Source: Candidatus Nomurabacteria bacterium | GTDB lineage: Bacteria > Patescibacteriota > Minisyncoccia > Phycocordibacterales > UBA5272 | Assembly: GCA_003518045.1 (NCBI GenBank) | Contig: DOZK01000003.1 | Coordinates: 1-30,605 of the forward strand | DNA length: 30,605 bases | Direction of reading: 5' to 3' | The notes under the pieces: generated by a model | What the model saw: only the letters and a program-made list of their open reading frames with translations | Database searches by the model: none | Told to the model about the DNA's origin: nothing | Translations under genes and position numbers: made by a program | Shown here: positions 6,836 to 14,666 of the stretch, in pieces | Layout of the letters: each line of letters opens with the position of its first letter | Position numbering within the stretch: the stretch's first letter is position 1

Positions 6836-8998
6836 ATGGAAATAACTCATACTAAACGCAAAAAAAATCTTCGTAATAAAATCATTCGCGATGTGTTTTT
6901 TGTAATTGTCTCTGTCGGAATTATTGGTGTGGCGCTTTTAACTGGCTGGATAGCTACTTTAAACCTGCCGGATTTTAATAATTTTGAAAATCGTGATATT
7001 TCGAATTCAACAAAAATATATGATAGGACTGGTAAAATAGTTCTCTATAATATTCATGATAATGTTAGACGAACAGAAATTCCTTTTGAAGAAATTAGCC
7101 CATATATACGCCAAGCGACTATTTCCATAGAAGATGCCCACTTTTATGAGCACAATGGTTTCCGTCCGACTTCTTTTGTGAGAGCAATGCTCGCCAATTT
7201 GCAAAGTGGTGGATTTTCTCAAGGAGGCTCCACAATTGATCAGCAGGTTATAAAAAATGCATTACTAACGAGAGACAAAACAATAACAAGAAAATTAAAA
7301 GAAATTATTCTTTCTCTTAAATTAGATGCTCAAGTGCCAAAAGATACAATTCTTCAAATGTATTTAAATGAAAGCCCTTACGGAGGAACTCTTTATGGTG
7401 TAGAAGAAGCCTCTGCTTCATTTTTTAACAAACATGCAAAAGATGTAACTTTACCAGAGGCTGCTTATTTGGCTGCTCTTCCTCAGGCCCCGACGTATTA
7501 TTCCCCTTATGGAAAACATCGCGACATGTTGGACAAAAGAAAAAATTTAGTTTTACAAAGGATGCAAGAACTTGGATATATAACGGAACTTGAAAAAGTA
7601 GCGGCACAAAATGAAGTTGTTAATTTTGATACAGATGTTTCCAATAGTGGAAAAGCTTTACATTTTGTTATGTATATACGTGAATATTTAGAAGAAAAAT
7701 ATGGGGCCGATGCTGTGCAAAATAGTGGATTAAAAGTTATAACAACCATTGACTATCCTTTGCAAAAACAATTGGAGGACATTGTTAAAGAAGGGGCGCT
7801 TTTAAATGAGAAAAAATTTAAAGCCGAAAATGCAGCTCTTATTGCAATAGACCCTCGCTCTGGACAAATATTGTCTATGGTTGGTTCAAGAGATTTTTTT
7901 GATAAAGAAATTGATGGGCAATATAACATTACCACCGCATTAAGACAGCCGGGCTCGTCCTTCAAACCAATAGTTTATGCAGCAGCTTTTAGATCTGGAT
8001 ATACTCCGGAAACAATACTATTTGACGTGCCAACACAATTTAGTACAAGATGTGATGCTTATGGAAATCCAAAAGCTGGGGCAAGTAAAGATAGTTGTTA
8101 TATGCCAGACAATTATGATGGTCTTTTCCGTGGCCCTATTGCTTTAAGAGATGCTCTCGCCCAATCATTAAACGTTCCGGCTGTAAAACTTCTTTATTTA
8201 ACTGGTCTTAGCAATGTTGTTAAACTTGCTCAAGAGATGGGGCTCTCTACAATTAATGACCCATCGCGCTATGGTCTTTCTTTGGTTCTAGGAGGTGGAG
8301 AAATAACATTACTTGAATTAACAAATGCTTATGGAGTTTTTGCAAACAATGGTATTTATAGTAAACCTCAAGGAATTATTGAGGTTAGAGATAATTCTGG
8401 AGACCTTCTTGAAAAATTTAGCCCTGTGCAAACAGAAGTTTTATCAGAAACAGTAACCTCTCTTGTTTCGAGTGTTTTGTCAGACAACACAGCAAAAATT
8501 CCAGCTTATGGTTCAAATTCTCCTCTATTTTTTGGTGACAGACCAGTTGCTTCAAAGACAGGAACAACGAATGATTATCGAGATGTGTGGGTTATCGGTT
8601 ATACCCCTTCTGTTGTTGTCGGTATGTGGGGAGGGAACAATGATAATACTCCAATTGATAAGAAGGTAGCGGGTCTTGTACTTGCTCCCATTTGGCACAA
8701 AGCCCTCGCTGCAGCGGTCGCAACTAGTTCCATAGAGTATTTCCCTGAACCCGTGCCAAACACCTCTGTAAAGCCAATTCTTCGCGGGGAATACTGTGCG
8801 GGTGATGGTATACACGAAATTCTTCGTTATGTAATAAAAGATAATCCTGATGGAGAATATCCTTTAAACCCAGAAAATGATTCGCAATATGATTTATGGG
8901 AAACTGGTCTTCAAAATTGGCTAGCAAAACATTCTTTGCCTTGCAATAATATTCCAGTAAGTAACCCAATTATATCTACTACTACGAGCTCTCAATAA
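6836..8998 (+). CDS. Class A penicillin-binding protein (transglycosylase-transpeptidase), 720 aa
   Basis: Bifunctional peptidoglycan synthase anchored in the membrane. One N-terminal membrane helix (about 19-41) is followed by a GT51 domain with EDAHFYEHNGF (catalytic Glu99), GGSTIDQQVIKN, RKLKEI and NESPYGG. The transpeptidase domain has the active-site SSFK (Ser374-Lys377), SLN (444-446) and KTGTT (574-578). All three penicillin-binding motifs and the glycosyltransferase motifs are intact, so it should be active. The length matches PBP1a/PbpF-type enzymes. The C-terminal tail has four cysteines in the last third (for example CAGDG, PCNN), which could form extracytoplasmic disulfides. Confidence 0.95.
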   Translation: MEITHTKRKKNLRNKIIRDVFFVIVSVGIIGVALLTGWIATLNLPDFNNFENRDISNSTKIYDRTGKIVLYNIHDNVRRTEIPFEEISPYIRQATISIEDAHFYEHNGFRPTSFVRAMLANLQSGGFSQGGSTIDQQVIKNALLTRDKTITRKLKEIILSLKLDAQVPKDTILQMYLNESPYGGTLYGVEEASASFFNKHAKDVTLPEAAYLAALPQAPTYYSPYGKHRDMLDKRKNLVLQRMQELGYITELEKVAAQNEVVNFDTDVSNSGKALHFVMYIREYLEEKYGADAVQNSGLKVITTIDYPLQKQLEDIVKEGALLNEKKFKAENAALIAIDPRSGQILSMVGSRDFFDKEIDGQYNITTALRQPGSSFKPIVYAAAFRSGYTPETILFDVPTQFSTRCDAYGNPKAGASKDSCYMPDNYDGLFRGPIALRDALAQSLNVPAVKLLYLTGLSNVVKLAQEMGLSTINDPSRYGLSLVLGGGEITLLELTNAYGVFANNGIYSKPQGIIEVRDNSGDLLEKFSPVQTEVLSETVTSLVSSVLSDNTAKIPAYGSNSPLFFGDRPVASKTGTTNDYRDVWVIGYTPSVVVGMWGGNNDNTPIDKKVAGLVLAPIWHKALAAAVATSSIEYFPEPVPNTSVKPILRGEYCAGDGIHEILRYVIKDNPDGEYPLNPENDSQYDLWETGLQNWLAKHSLPCNNIPVSNPIISTTTSSQ

Positions 8999-9004
8999 AA
9001 TTAT

Positions 9005-9095
9005 TTGTTAGTTGTAAAAAGTTAGGGGTTAGACGTTAGGAGTTAGAAGAATCGCCCCCAAAACTCCTAACCCCTAACTTCTAACACCTAACTAG
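9005..9095. repeat. Degenerate inverted repeat between convergent genes
   Basis: The left arm carries GTTAGGGGTTAGACGTTAGG words, the right arm the complement CTCCTAACCCCTAACTTC words, with GAATCGCCCCC between. The arms are made of 7-8-nt units that vary, so pairing is imperfect but extensive. It lies between the convergent penicillin-binding protein gene and the 77-aa gene and may act as a terminator for both. Confidence 0.6.
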
Positions 9096-9100
9096 ATTAA

Positions 9101-9334
9101 TTAAAAACTAAGAATATACCCTGCTTCACTTAATGCTTTTTTTATTTCTGATTGATGCAGTTTTGCTTTTTTGGCAGAAGACACAAAAAGGCTTATTTCT
9201 TTTTTCTTGATACTTATTTCTTCTACTTTTAATTTAAGTCCGGATTGTTTTTCTATTAAATCAATCACTATTTGTTTTTTATCTCCATCAGCTTTTATTA
9301 CTTTTTGGTATTTAGAAAAAAGTGAATTATCCAT
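9101..9334 (-). CDS. Small protein after dnaN, possible DciA/DUF721-like, 77 aa
   Basis: A short basic protein starting MDNSLFSKYQK and containing the stretch KKKEISLFVSSAKKAKLHQ. It starts two bases after the dnaN stop, so it is co-transcribed and probably translationally coupled. An alternating beta-type strand followed by a helix (LHQSEIKKALSEAG) resembles the short KH-like core of DciA/DUF721 proteins, which often neighbour dnaN/recF and help load the replicative helicase. That assignment rests on pattern and location only, and the protein is shorter than typical DciA. It could be an unrelated lineage-specific protein. Confidence 0.6.
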   Translation of the reverse strand: MDNSLFSKYQKVIKADGDKKQIVIDLIEKQSGLKLKVEEISIKKKEISLFVSSAKKAKLHQSEIKKALSEAGYILSF

Positions 9335-9336
9335 AA

Positions 9337-10428
9337 CTAGCGATTAAGGGGCATCAGTAAATATGTAAAAGTAATATCTTCTTTACTTTGTATAAAGAGT
9401 GGCCTCTGCGGAACAGTAAAAGAACAAACCAGGGTGTTGCCAACAATGTGTGATAAAACATCTAAGAAATACCTGTTGTTGTAACTTACTTCTATATCCT
9501 CCCCTGTTTTTGTAATAGAAACACTGTTTGTAACTTGCCCGACAGACTCATTTTTGCTATGTAAAGTTAAACTGGTATCTGTAAAAACACATTTTACTTG
9601 AGAATATTGTTCTGTGAAAAAAGTGGTAAGGGTTAAAGATTTTTGTAAATCATCTTTCTTTAAAGAAGCTACTGTAGTAAATTCCTTTGGAAACAATTGA
9701 CGGTAGTCTGGAAATTGCCCTGTTACTGTATGTATACAAAGGGTTATTTTTGATGTTGTAATAGTTAAAATACTTTCGTAAAGAGATAATTCTAAGGCTT
9801 CATCTTCTTCGCCGATTATATATAAAATGTCTGCAATGTGTTTTTGTGGGATGAGAACACTTAAAGATAAATCTTCTGGGGCGGTTAAAATTTTCTCTGC
9901 CAGTCTGTATGAGTCAGTTGCAACAGAAATTATATTATGATCTTTTGTGTATAAATAAACGGACGCTATCTCTGGCTTTATTTCTGTAGTCGCAGCACAA
10001 AAAGAAACTTCTTTTAAGAGGTTACTTAAATCTTCTTTGGAGATTTTGCCGACAGGTTTTCCTTGTGGTGGAAGTGTCGGGAAATCTTCATAGGGAGTTA
10101 CTTTAATTTCTATAACTTCTTTTTCACTTGTGATAGAAAAAACTCCTTCATTTAATTCACAAGAAAAGACTGTATCGTTTTTTTGGAGAAAGGGAATTAT
10201 TTTTACAAGAGTCTCCCCCTGTAAAATACAATTACCATTTTGTATTCCTTTTACAGAAATACTTTTCTCACAAAAAAGTTCCAGGTTCGTTGCCCTTAAA
10301 CTTAATTGATGATTATCTAAAGACAAGTGAATGTCTTGTAAATAATTTTGATTGGATTGTTTGCTACGAGCTTTGGCTACTTGCTGGACTGCCGTAACTA
10401 ATGCTGCACCTTTGCATTCGAATTTCAT
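9337..10428 (-). CDS. dnaN: DNA polymerase III beta subunit (sliding clamp), 363 aa
   Basis: Ring-shaped processivity clamp for DNA polymerase III. The three-domain clamp pattern is recognisable: MKFECKGAALVTAVQQVAKA at the start, the domain 1-2 segment with TPYEDFPTLPP, and a C-terminal TYLLMPLNR in place of the usual MPMRL-type ending. The length is normal. dnaA lies upstream on the same strand across a 326-bp gap with a large hairpin. A TATACT box ends seven bases before the ATG (10436-10441), so dnaN probably has its own leaderless promoter. The 77-aa gene follows directly. Confidence 0.96.
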   Translation of the reverse strand: MKFECKGAALVTAVQQVAKARSKQSNQNYLQDIHLSLDNHQLSLRATNLELFCEKSISVKGIQNGNCILQGETLVKIIPFLQKNDTVFSCELNEGVFSITSEKEVIEIKVTPYEDFPTLPPQGKPVGKISKEDLSNLLKEVSFCAATTEIKPEIASVYLYTKDHNIISVATDSYRLAEKILTAPEDLSLSVLIPQKHIADILYIIGEEDEALELSLYESILTITTSKITLCIHTVTGQFPDYRQLFPKEFTTVASLKKDDLQKSLTLTTFFTEQYSQVKCVFTDTSLTLHSKNESVGQVTNSVSITKTGEDIEVSYNNRYFLDVLSHIVGNTLVCSFTVPQRPLFIQSKEDITFTYLLMPLNR

Positions 10429-10465
10429 TGTATTTAGTATATATAAAATATAATACTAAGTATAG

Positions 10466-10640
10466 GTCTGTGGAAGATGGGGAGAAGTGAAAAACTCTTT
10501 AAAATAAAGAGTTTTTAATTTTTAATTCTTAATTTCTAATTTTAAAACTCCCAACATGTTGTTGATATAAAAACAAGGTTTAGATAAAAATGTGGAAAAG
10601 TGTCGCGACTGTGAAGATGTTGTTAGGGTTTTATCCACAG
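10466..10640. other. Candidate replication origin segment (DnaA-box cluster)
   Basis: A perfect DnaA box TTATCCACA is at 10631-10639. Two related sites lie on the other strand: TGTGGAAAA (10591-10599) and TGTGGAAGA (10469-10477). AT-rich TTTTTAATTTTTAATT-like sequence lies between. The position between dnaN and dnaA is a common place for oriC. Only one box is perfect, and the dnaA-rpmH gap is an alternative site, although I found no good box there. Confidence 0.5.
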
Positions 10641-10642
10641 AG

Positions 10643-10755
10643 ATTTGCACAGGTATAGATTTTAGACATTAGATTTTAGACGAAACGACGGCCACGAAGT
10701 GGCCGTCGTTTCGCACTTAATCTAACAATCTAAAATCTAAAATCTACAATCTATT
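10643..10755. repeat. Large hairpin with TTAGATTTTAGAC-type arms
   Basis: A 15-bp perfect stem, CGAAACGACGGCCAC with GTGGCCGTCGTTTCG around a GAA loop (10681-10713), is framed by outer inverted arms of TAGATTTTAGAC words on the left and TCTAAAATCTA words on the right. The structure starts just beyond the dnaA stop. There is no clear U tract directly after the GC stem, so it may be a terminator only through the outer arms. Confidence 0.7.
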
Positions 10756-12092
10756 TAAACTATCATTGCGCGAATATCCTCAACCTCTTTTACTAGATGT
10801 GGATCTGTTTTTAATATCCCTTTTATTTTTTCATAAGAGTGAATTACAGTGGTGTGGTCTCGCCCACCTAACCTGTCCCCTATCATTGGATAAGAAATAT
10901 CAAAATCTTCACGCAAAATATACATTACAATTTGGCGAGGCTTAACAACATCTTTACGGCGAGTTTTGTTATAAATATAAACGTCTGGGATGTGATAATA
11001 ATCTGCAATCATTTTTACAATTTCTGGAATAGAAATACTTTTCTTTGCCCTCACATTATTTTTAAGTAAAGTTTTAGTGTCCGCGAGAGTGATTGCTTGT
11101 TGTTTTGCTTGCACATAACCCAAAAGCGTTGTCATAACACCTTCTAGTTCGCGAATATTTCCTTGTACAGTTTCCGCAACAAAAACTAAAACATCCTCTG
11201 GGATTTTTTCTCTATAGTCTTTTGTTTTGGATTGTAAAATTGCAAGGCGCGACTCAAAAGATGGAATGTTAACATCCACAATCATTCCCTGATTGAAGCG
11301 GGAGCGTAATCTGTCCTCAAGTCCAACAATAAAATTAGGATGCTTATCAGAAGAAAAGATAATCTGCTTATTCATTTCGTATAAAGCGTTGAATAGGTGG
11401 AATAATTCATCCTGTGTTTTTTCTTTTCCATTAATGAATTGAACGTCATCCATTATAAGGACATCGTACTTTCTGTATTTTTCTTTAAAGGAATTTATCT
11501 TGTTTAAATTAATGGAACCAACAAGGTCCATATAAAATTTCTCGAGTGAAGTATAAAAAACTTTTCTATCAGGAAACTTTTTCTTTATAGTATTTCCTAC
11601 GGCTTGCATTAAGTGAGTTTTTCCTAAGCCAGTGTTTCCATAAACAAAGAGTGGGTTATAAACAATGCCAGGGTTTGTAATTACTGCTTGCCCGCAAGCA
11701 AAAGCAACCTCATTAAATGGCCCAACAATAAAATTTTCAAAAGTATAGCGGGGGTTTAACCCATCATCTTTATTTATGTACAAATCCGCAAGTGGGAGAG
11801 GTTGCCCTGTTATGGTTATGTGTTGAGATTTTTTTTGTAAGGCTTCTGGCTTTACAACATTGAAAGTTACGGAGCGAACCCCCTCGTGTATGGTGCGTAA
11901 AATACGTAAAATAAATTTATGGTATTTTTGATTAAGCCAGTCCTTAACAAATTCATTTGGGACACCGATTATTACATCTCCATCTTTATAATCAACAATA
12001 CGAGTATTCTTAAACCAAGTATTAAAATTTACTCTTGATAACTCAATTTCAATTTGAGATAAGGCGCTGTTCCAGAGTTGTTGGTAGTCCAT
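10755..12092 (-). CDS. dnaA: Chromosomal replication initiator DnaA, 445 aa
   Basis: Origin-binding AAA+ initiator. Domain I (about 1-70) starts LWNSALSQIEIELSRVNFNTWF; a short linker follows; domain III has Walker A GNTGLGKT (152-159) and Walker B VLIMDDVQ (211-218); domain IV has the DNA-binding signature GGRDHTTVIHSYEKI near the C terminus. The length is typical. A TATACT box (12101-12106) ends eight bases before the ATG, so the mRNA is nearly leaderless. It is transcribed divergently from rpmH-rnpA-yidC, the classic bacterial origin layout. Confidence 0.97.
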   Translation of the reverse strand: MDYQQLWNSALSQIEIELSRVNFNTWFKNTRIVDYKDGDVIIGVPNEFVKDWLNQKYHKFILRILRTIHEGVRSVTFNVVKPEALQKKSQHITITGQPLPLADLYINKDDGLNPRYTFENFIVGPFNEVAFACGQAVITNPGIVYNPLFVYGNTGLGKTHLMQAVGNTIKKKFPDRKVFYTSLEKFYMDLVGSINLNKINSFKEKYRKYDVLIMDDVQFINGKEKTQDELFHLFNALYEMNKQIIFSSDKHPNFIVGLEDRLRSRFNQGMIVDVNIPSFESRLAILQSKTKDYREKIPEDVLVFVAETVQGNIRELEGVMTTLLGYVQAKQQAITLADTKTLLKNNVRAKKSISIPEIVKMIADYYHIPDVYIYNKTRRKDVVKPRQIVMYILREDFDISYPMIGDRLGGRDHTTVIHSYEKIKGILKTDPHLVKEVEDIRAMIV

Positions 12093-12142
12093 AATTCTGT
12101 AGTATACACTTGTCTCACATCAGAGCAACTTGACGGTAGGAA

Positions 12143-12182
12143 ATTATTAAGCCTTTTGTATTCCCTGGCAAGGCTTAATAAT
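12143..12182. repeat. Hairpin in the dnaA-rpmH gap
   Basis: ATTATTAAGCCTT (12143-12155) pairs with AAGGCTTAATAAT (12170-12182), a perfect 13-bp stem with a 14-nt loop. It is followed by inverted TTTCAATTTCTAATTTTCAA (12184-12218) and TTGAAAATTGATACTTGAAA (12250-12281) word runs. No consensus DnaA box was found in this 233-bp gap. Confidence 0.6.
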
Positions 12183-12289
12183 AATTTTCAATTTCTAATT
12201 TTCAATTTTCAAAAATTCGACCCGTACAGCACCTAGTTTTTGTATTTTTATTGAAAATTGATACTTGAAAATTGATAATTAAAGCGATA

Positions 12290-12318
12290 TTGATTTTTTG
12301 AGCTTTTTGACGTATAAT
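12290..12318 (+). promoter_or_regulatory. Promoter of rpmH, leaderless
   Basis: TTGATT (12290-12295), a 17-nt spacer and perfect TATAAT (12313-12318). Only seven bases separate the -10 box from the ATG at 12326, so transcription should begin at or one base before the start codon. Confidence 0.75.
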
Positions 12319-12325
12319 TACCCCC

Positions 12326-12460
12326 ATGTCAATTACATATCAACCAAAAAGAAAGAAAAGAGCTACAACACACGGATTCTTAGTTCGTATGGCTACTAAA
12401 GGGGGTAAGAAAGTTATAGCTCGTAGACGAAGTATGGGACGCAAGAAACTTTCTGTATAA
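12326..12460 (+). CDS. rpmH: Large ribosomal subunit protein bL34, 44 aa
   Basis: Tiny, highly basic 50S ribosomal protein. The sequence starts MSITYQPKRKKRATTHGF and contains the bL34 pattern TYQPKxxKRxxxHGFxxRM and ARRRSMGRKKLSV at the end. It is complete at 44 residues. It opens the rpmH-rnpA-yidC set, the conserved neighbourhood divergent from dnaA. rnpA begins 31 bases after its stop. Confidence 0.96.
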   Translation: MSITYQPKRKKRATTHGFLVRMATKGGKKVIARRRSMGRKKLSV

Positions 12461-12491
12461 GAAAGTCCAAAACCCCTTATAAAAACAAGAA

Positions 12492-12806
12492 ATGCCACCA
12501 AAAGAAATTAGACTTTCACGGGCAGATTTTAGTAAATTAAGTAAAAGAGCAACGCTTCGCTCCCCTCTTTTTGATATAACTTATTCCCCAAGCGAAACCC
12601 TTAAAGTCGCCTGTGTCATTGCAAAAAAAAGAGTCAAATTAGCCGTGGAAAGAAATAGAATTCGAAGAAAAGCCTATCATTCTTTTAAAGAAAGTAATTT
12701 TAATAAAAATTATATTATAATAATTTATCCGAGAATAGAAATGTTAAAGTGTCCCTATCAAGAATTAGTAGTGGAGTTCTCCAAAGTTCTTGCTACACTA
12801 AAATAA
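12492..12806 (+). CDS. rnpA: Ribonuclease P protein component, 104 aa
   Basis: Basic protein that binds RNase P RNA and assists 5' maturation of tRNAs. The diagnostic RNR box is present as KLAVERNRIRRKAYHSF (Arg54-Asn55-Arg56), preceded by VACVIAKKRVK. At 104 residues it is at the short end for the family. It sits between rpmH and yidC as in most bacteria. There is no ribosome-binding site before the ATG; translation may depend on coupling or on an unusual initiation mode. Confidence 0.93.
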   Translation: MPPKEIRLSRADFSKLSKRATLRSPLFDITYSPSETLKVACVIAKKRVKLAVERNRIRRKAYHSFKESNFNKNYIIIIYPRIEMLKCPYQELVVEFSKVLATLK

Positions 12807-12812
12807 TAATAT

Positions 12813-13544
12813 ATGTTCCACACCATTTTCTACGAGCCACTTTATAATCTAGTTGTAGTCATGCTACAAATTGTTCCGATGCATGACATTGGTCTTGCTA
12901 TAATTTTGGTTACCATCGTTGTTAAAGGGATACTATATCCTTTAAATATGTCAGCTCTCAAGAACCAGCATGTAATGAAGAGTTTAGAGAAGGAATTGAA
13001 TGACATAAAAGAAAAACATAAAGACAGCCCACAAGAGTCTTCTAAAAAAATGATGGAGATTTATAAAAGAGAAAATATAAATCCATTTGCAAGCCTACTT
13101 ACTATAATAATTCAGATGCCAATTTTGATTGGGCTTTATTTTGTTATTGCAAAAGGATTGAGTGCTGACCCAACATCACTTTATTCTTTTGTGAAGTTCC
13201 CAGAGACATTACATGTGGAAGCTTTTGGAATATTAGATGTAACAAAGAAAAGTTTAATCATTGCGATTTTAACAGGAATTTCTTCTTATGTTTTGGCCCG
13301 TAGACAAACTTCAACAATGGATACAAAAAAAGCTCCTCACGAAGAAACTTTCCAAGACCATTTTATGAAATCAATGAAGATTCAATTGCTTTATGTCCTT
13401 CCCCTAATTATTGCAGTGTCCGCATATGTCCTCCCCGCCGCTCTTGGGCTATATTGGATAACCGGAAACATAATTGGAATATTCCAAGATTTTCATACAA
13501 AGAAAAAAATAGCAGAAATGAAGCTCAATATTAAAACCAAATAA
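12813..13544 (+). CDS. yidC: Membrane protein insertase YidC/Oxa1, short form, 243 aa
   Basis: Inserts and folds inner-membrane proteins. It lacks the large periplasmic domain of Gram-negative YidC and corresponds to the five-helix core. The hydrophilic-groove helix reads LAIILVTIVVKGILYPLN, with Lys where E. coli (Arg366) and B. subtilis (Arg72) have Arg. A charged cytoplasmic hairpin follows (KNQHVMKSLEKELNDIKEK), then the conserved INPFASLLTIIIQMPILIGLY and the last helices with LGLYWITGN. It starts six bases after rnpA and ends before hairpin repeat D. Confidence 0.94.
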   Translation: MFHTIFYEPLYNLVVVMLQIVPMHDIGLAIILVTIVVKGILYPLNMSALKNQHVMKSLEKELNDIKEKHKDSPQESSKKMMEIYKRENINPFASLLTIIIQMPILIGLYFVIAKGLSADPTSLYSFVKFPETLHVEAFGILDVTKKSLIIAILTGISSYVLARRQTSTMDTKKAPHEETFQDHFMKSMKIQLLYVLPLIIAVSAYVLPAALGLYWITGNIIGIFQDFHTKKKIAEMKLNIKTK

Positions 13545-13573
13545 AATTAAGTTAATCGACATAATGAATTTGT

Positions 13574-13650
13574 GTCATTCCAAACTTGATTTGGAATCCA
13601 GTGTTCGAGTTGAATACCTAACACTGGATCCTGATTTTCATCAGGATGAC
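13574..13650. repeat. Paired hairpin repeat, copy D
   Basis: The left half GTCATTCC with stem CCAAA/TTTGG ends at AATCCAGTGT; the right half ACACTGGATCC with stem CCTGAT/ATCAGG ends at GGATGAC. The spacer is about 16 bases. Copy E (20931) is the same pair in the opposite orientation. It lies between the convergent yidC and transglycosylase genes and could stop transcription of both. Confidence 0.85.
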
Positions 13651-13674
13651 AACTCAAACACTAAGTTTCGTAAT

Positions 13675-14664
13675 TCAAAGTTTAGAAAGGCAGGTGGCAA
13701 CATCACAAACATAATTTTTTACGAAACACATATTTGTACTTGTCTTGCCTGGGTCAATTGGGCAGGCCCACTTTGGTAAAGTATAAGGATATCCTGATGC
13801 TGGTGTACAGTCAGAACTTTGGTCATTTGGATTACCAGAACCACAACAGTTATAAGAAGCAGAAACCATCATGTCTCTAGTTATTCCGGGGTAACTTTGT
13901 TTTATTAAAGAATATTTTTCTTTTATTAAAGCAACACCTTTCGCAATATTTGTAGCAGGGTCAAGATCCGCTTGAGTACATCCCCCCACTTTTTTATTTA
14001 TTTGCATAAGCCCACAGTCTACAGAGCCATCAGTGTTAGTGTGGACAGGAGGGCTAACAATTCCTCTAGACTCTCTACACATTAAAACGGTTACGAGTTT
14101 GGGGTTGACCCCTTGTTTGGTTGCTTCTAGATTTATTATTGAGGCATAGGTTGTAGTATCGCAACCTTTTAAGGCTTCACAGGTATTCGTTAAGCAGACC
14201 TCCCCACTAGTACTAACACTTTTTTTAAAAATACTTTCGTCCGAGCATGAAGCTCCAGTTGAGCTGACCCCACCACTAGCTAACACTGGCAATTGCGACC
14301 CAGCACGCATGCTCATTACAGTAATCTTACTAAAATCCAAATTCCCACTCACCACATCTGGATTAACAGCCATAAACAAAACAACAAGAGAAAAAGAACC
14401 GAGCAATACAGTTAAAGAAGTAGTAATAATCTTATTAGCAGCAGTAACCTTCGCAGGGTCATCACTATTAAGAACCCTTAAACTTAATGCATAGATTACT
14501 CTTCCCATAGCAGCCACTCCACTAGCTGCTAACATAAAGAATAGAACAAAAGCAAAAGTATCACTTAAATTAGTAGGTTGCCCTACAGTAAAACCAAATG
14601 GTTTGTTGGGGGTGGAGATGATGGCCTGCTCAGTAGAATCAAGGGGTTGATAAGACTCGGACAT
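13675..14664 (-). CDS. Membrane-anchored lytic transglycosylase with pilin-like N-terminal module, 329 aa
   Basis: Residues 14-111 hold a two-helix membrane module (helices about 36-62 and 79-100, ending AVNPDV) resembling T4SS pilin-like proteins of Patescibacteria. The C-terminal half is an SLT-type lysozyme-like domain: CRESRG (catalytic Glu198), then DCGLMQINKKVGG (216-228), and SASYNCCGSG. About ten cysteines in the outer half suggest disulfides. A VirB1-like role, opening peptidoglycan for the secretion machine, is a reasonable inference. The first 98 module residues are identical to those of the 17383-16565 gene, with 292 of 294 bases the same. It starts two bases after the 439-aa gene. 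Confidence 0.85.
   Translation of the reverse strand: MSESYQPLDSTEQAIISTPNKPFGFTVGQPTNLSDTFAFVLFFMLAASGVAAMGRVIYALSLRVLNSDDPAKVTAANKIITTSLTVLLGSFSLVVLFMAVNPDVVSGNLDFSKITVMSMRAGSQLPVLASGGVSSTGASCSDESIFKKSVSTSGEVCLTNTCEALKGCDTTTYASIINLEATKQGVNPKLVTVLMCRESRGIVSPPVHTNTDGSVDCGLMQINKKVGGCTQADLDPATNIAKGVALIKEKYSLIKQSYPGITRDMMVSASYNCCGSGNPNDQSSDCTPASGYPYTLPKWACPIDPGKTSTNMCFVKNYVCDVATCLSKL
14326..14619 (-). repeat. 294-bp duplicated module, copy 1
   Basis: Differs from 17030-17323 at only two positions by eye; both are in the same frame and leave the 98-residue peptide unchanged. The identity stops abruptly at both ends, where the two genes diverge completely. Confidence 0.95.
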
Positions 14665-14666
14665 GT

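Noticed and set aside
10681..10713. 15-bp hairpin as a standard intrinsic terminator of dnaA
   Set aside because: The GC stem is not followed by a clear T run on either strand, so I list it as a repeat structure.
13564..13779. Plus-strand frame over repeat D and the end of the transglycosylase gene
   Set aside because: It is the translated repeat plus antisense of a well-supported gene.
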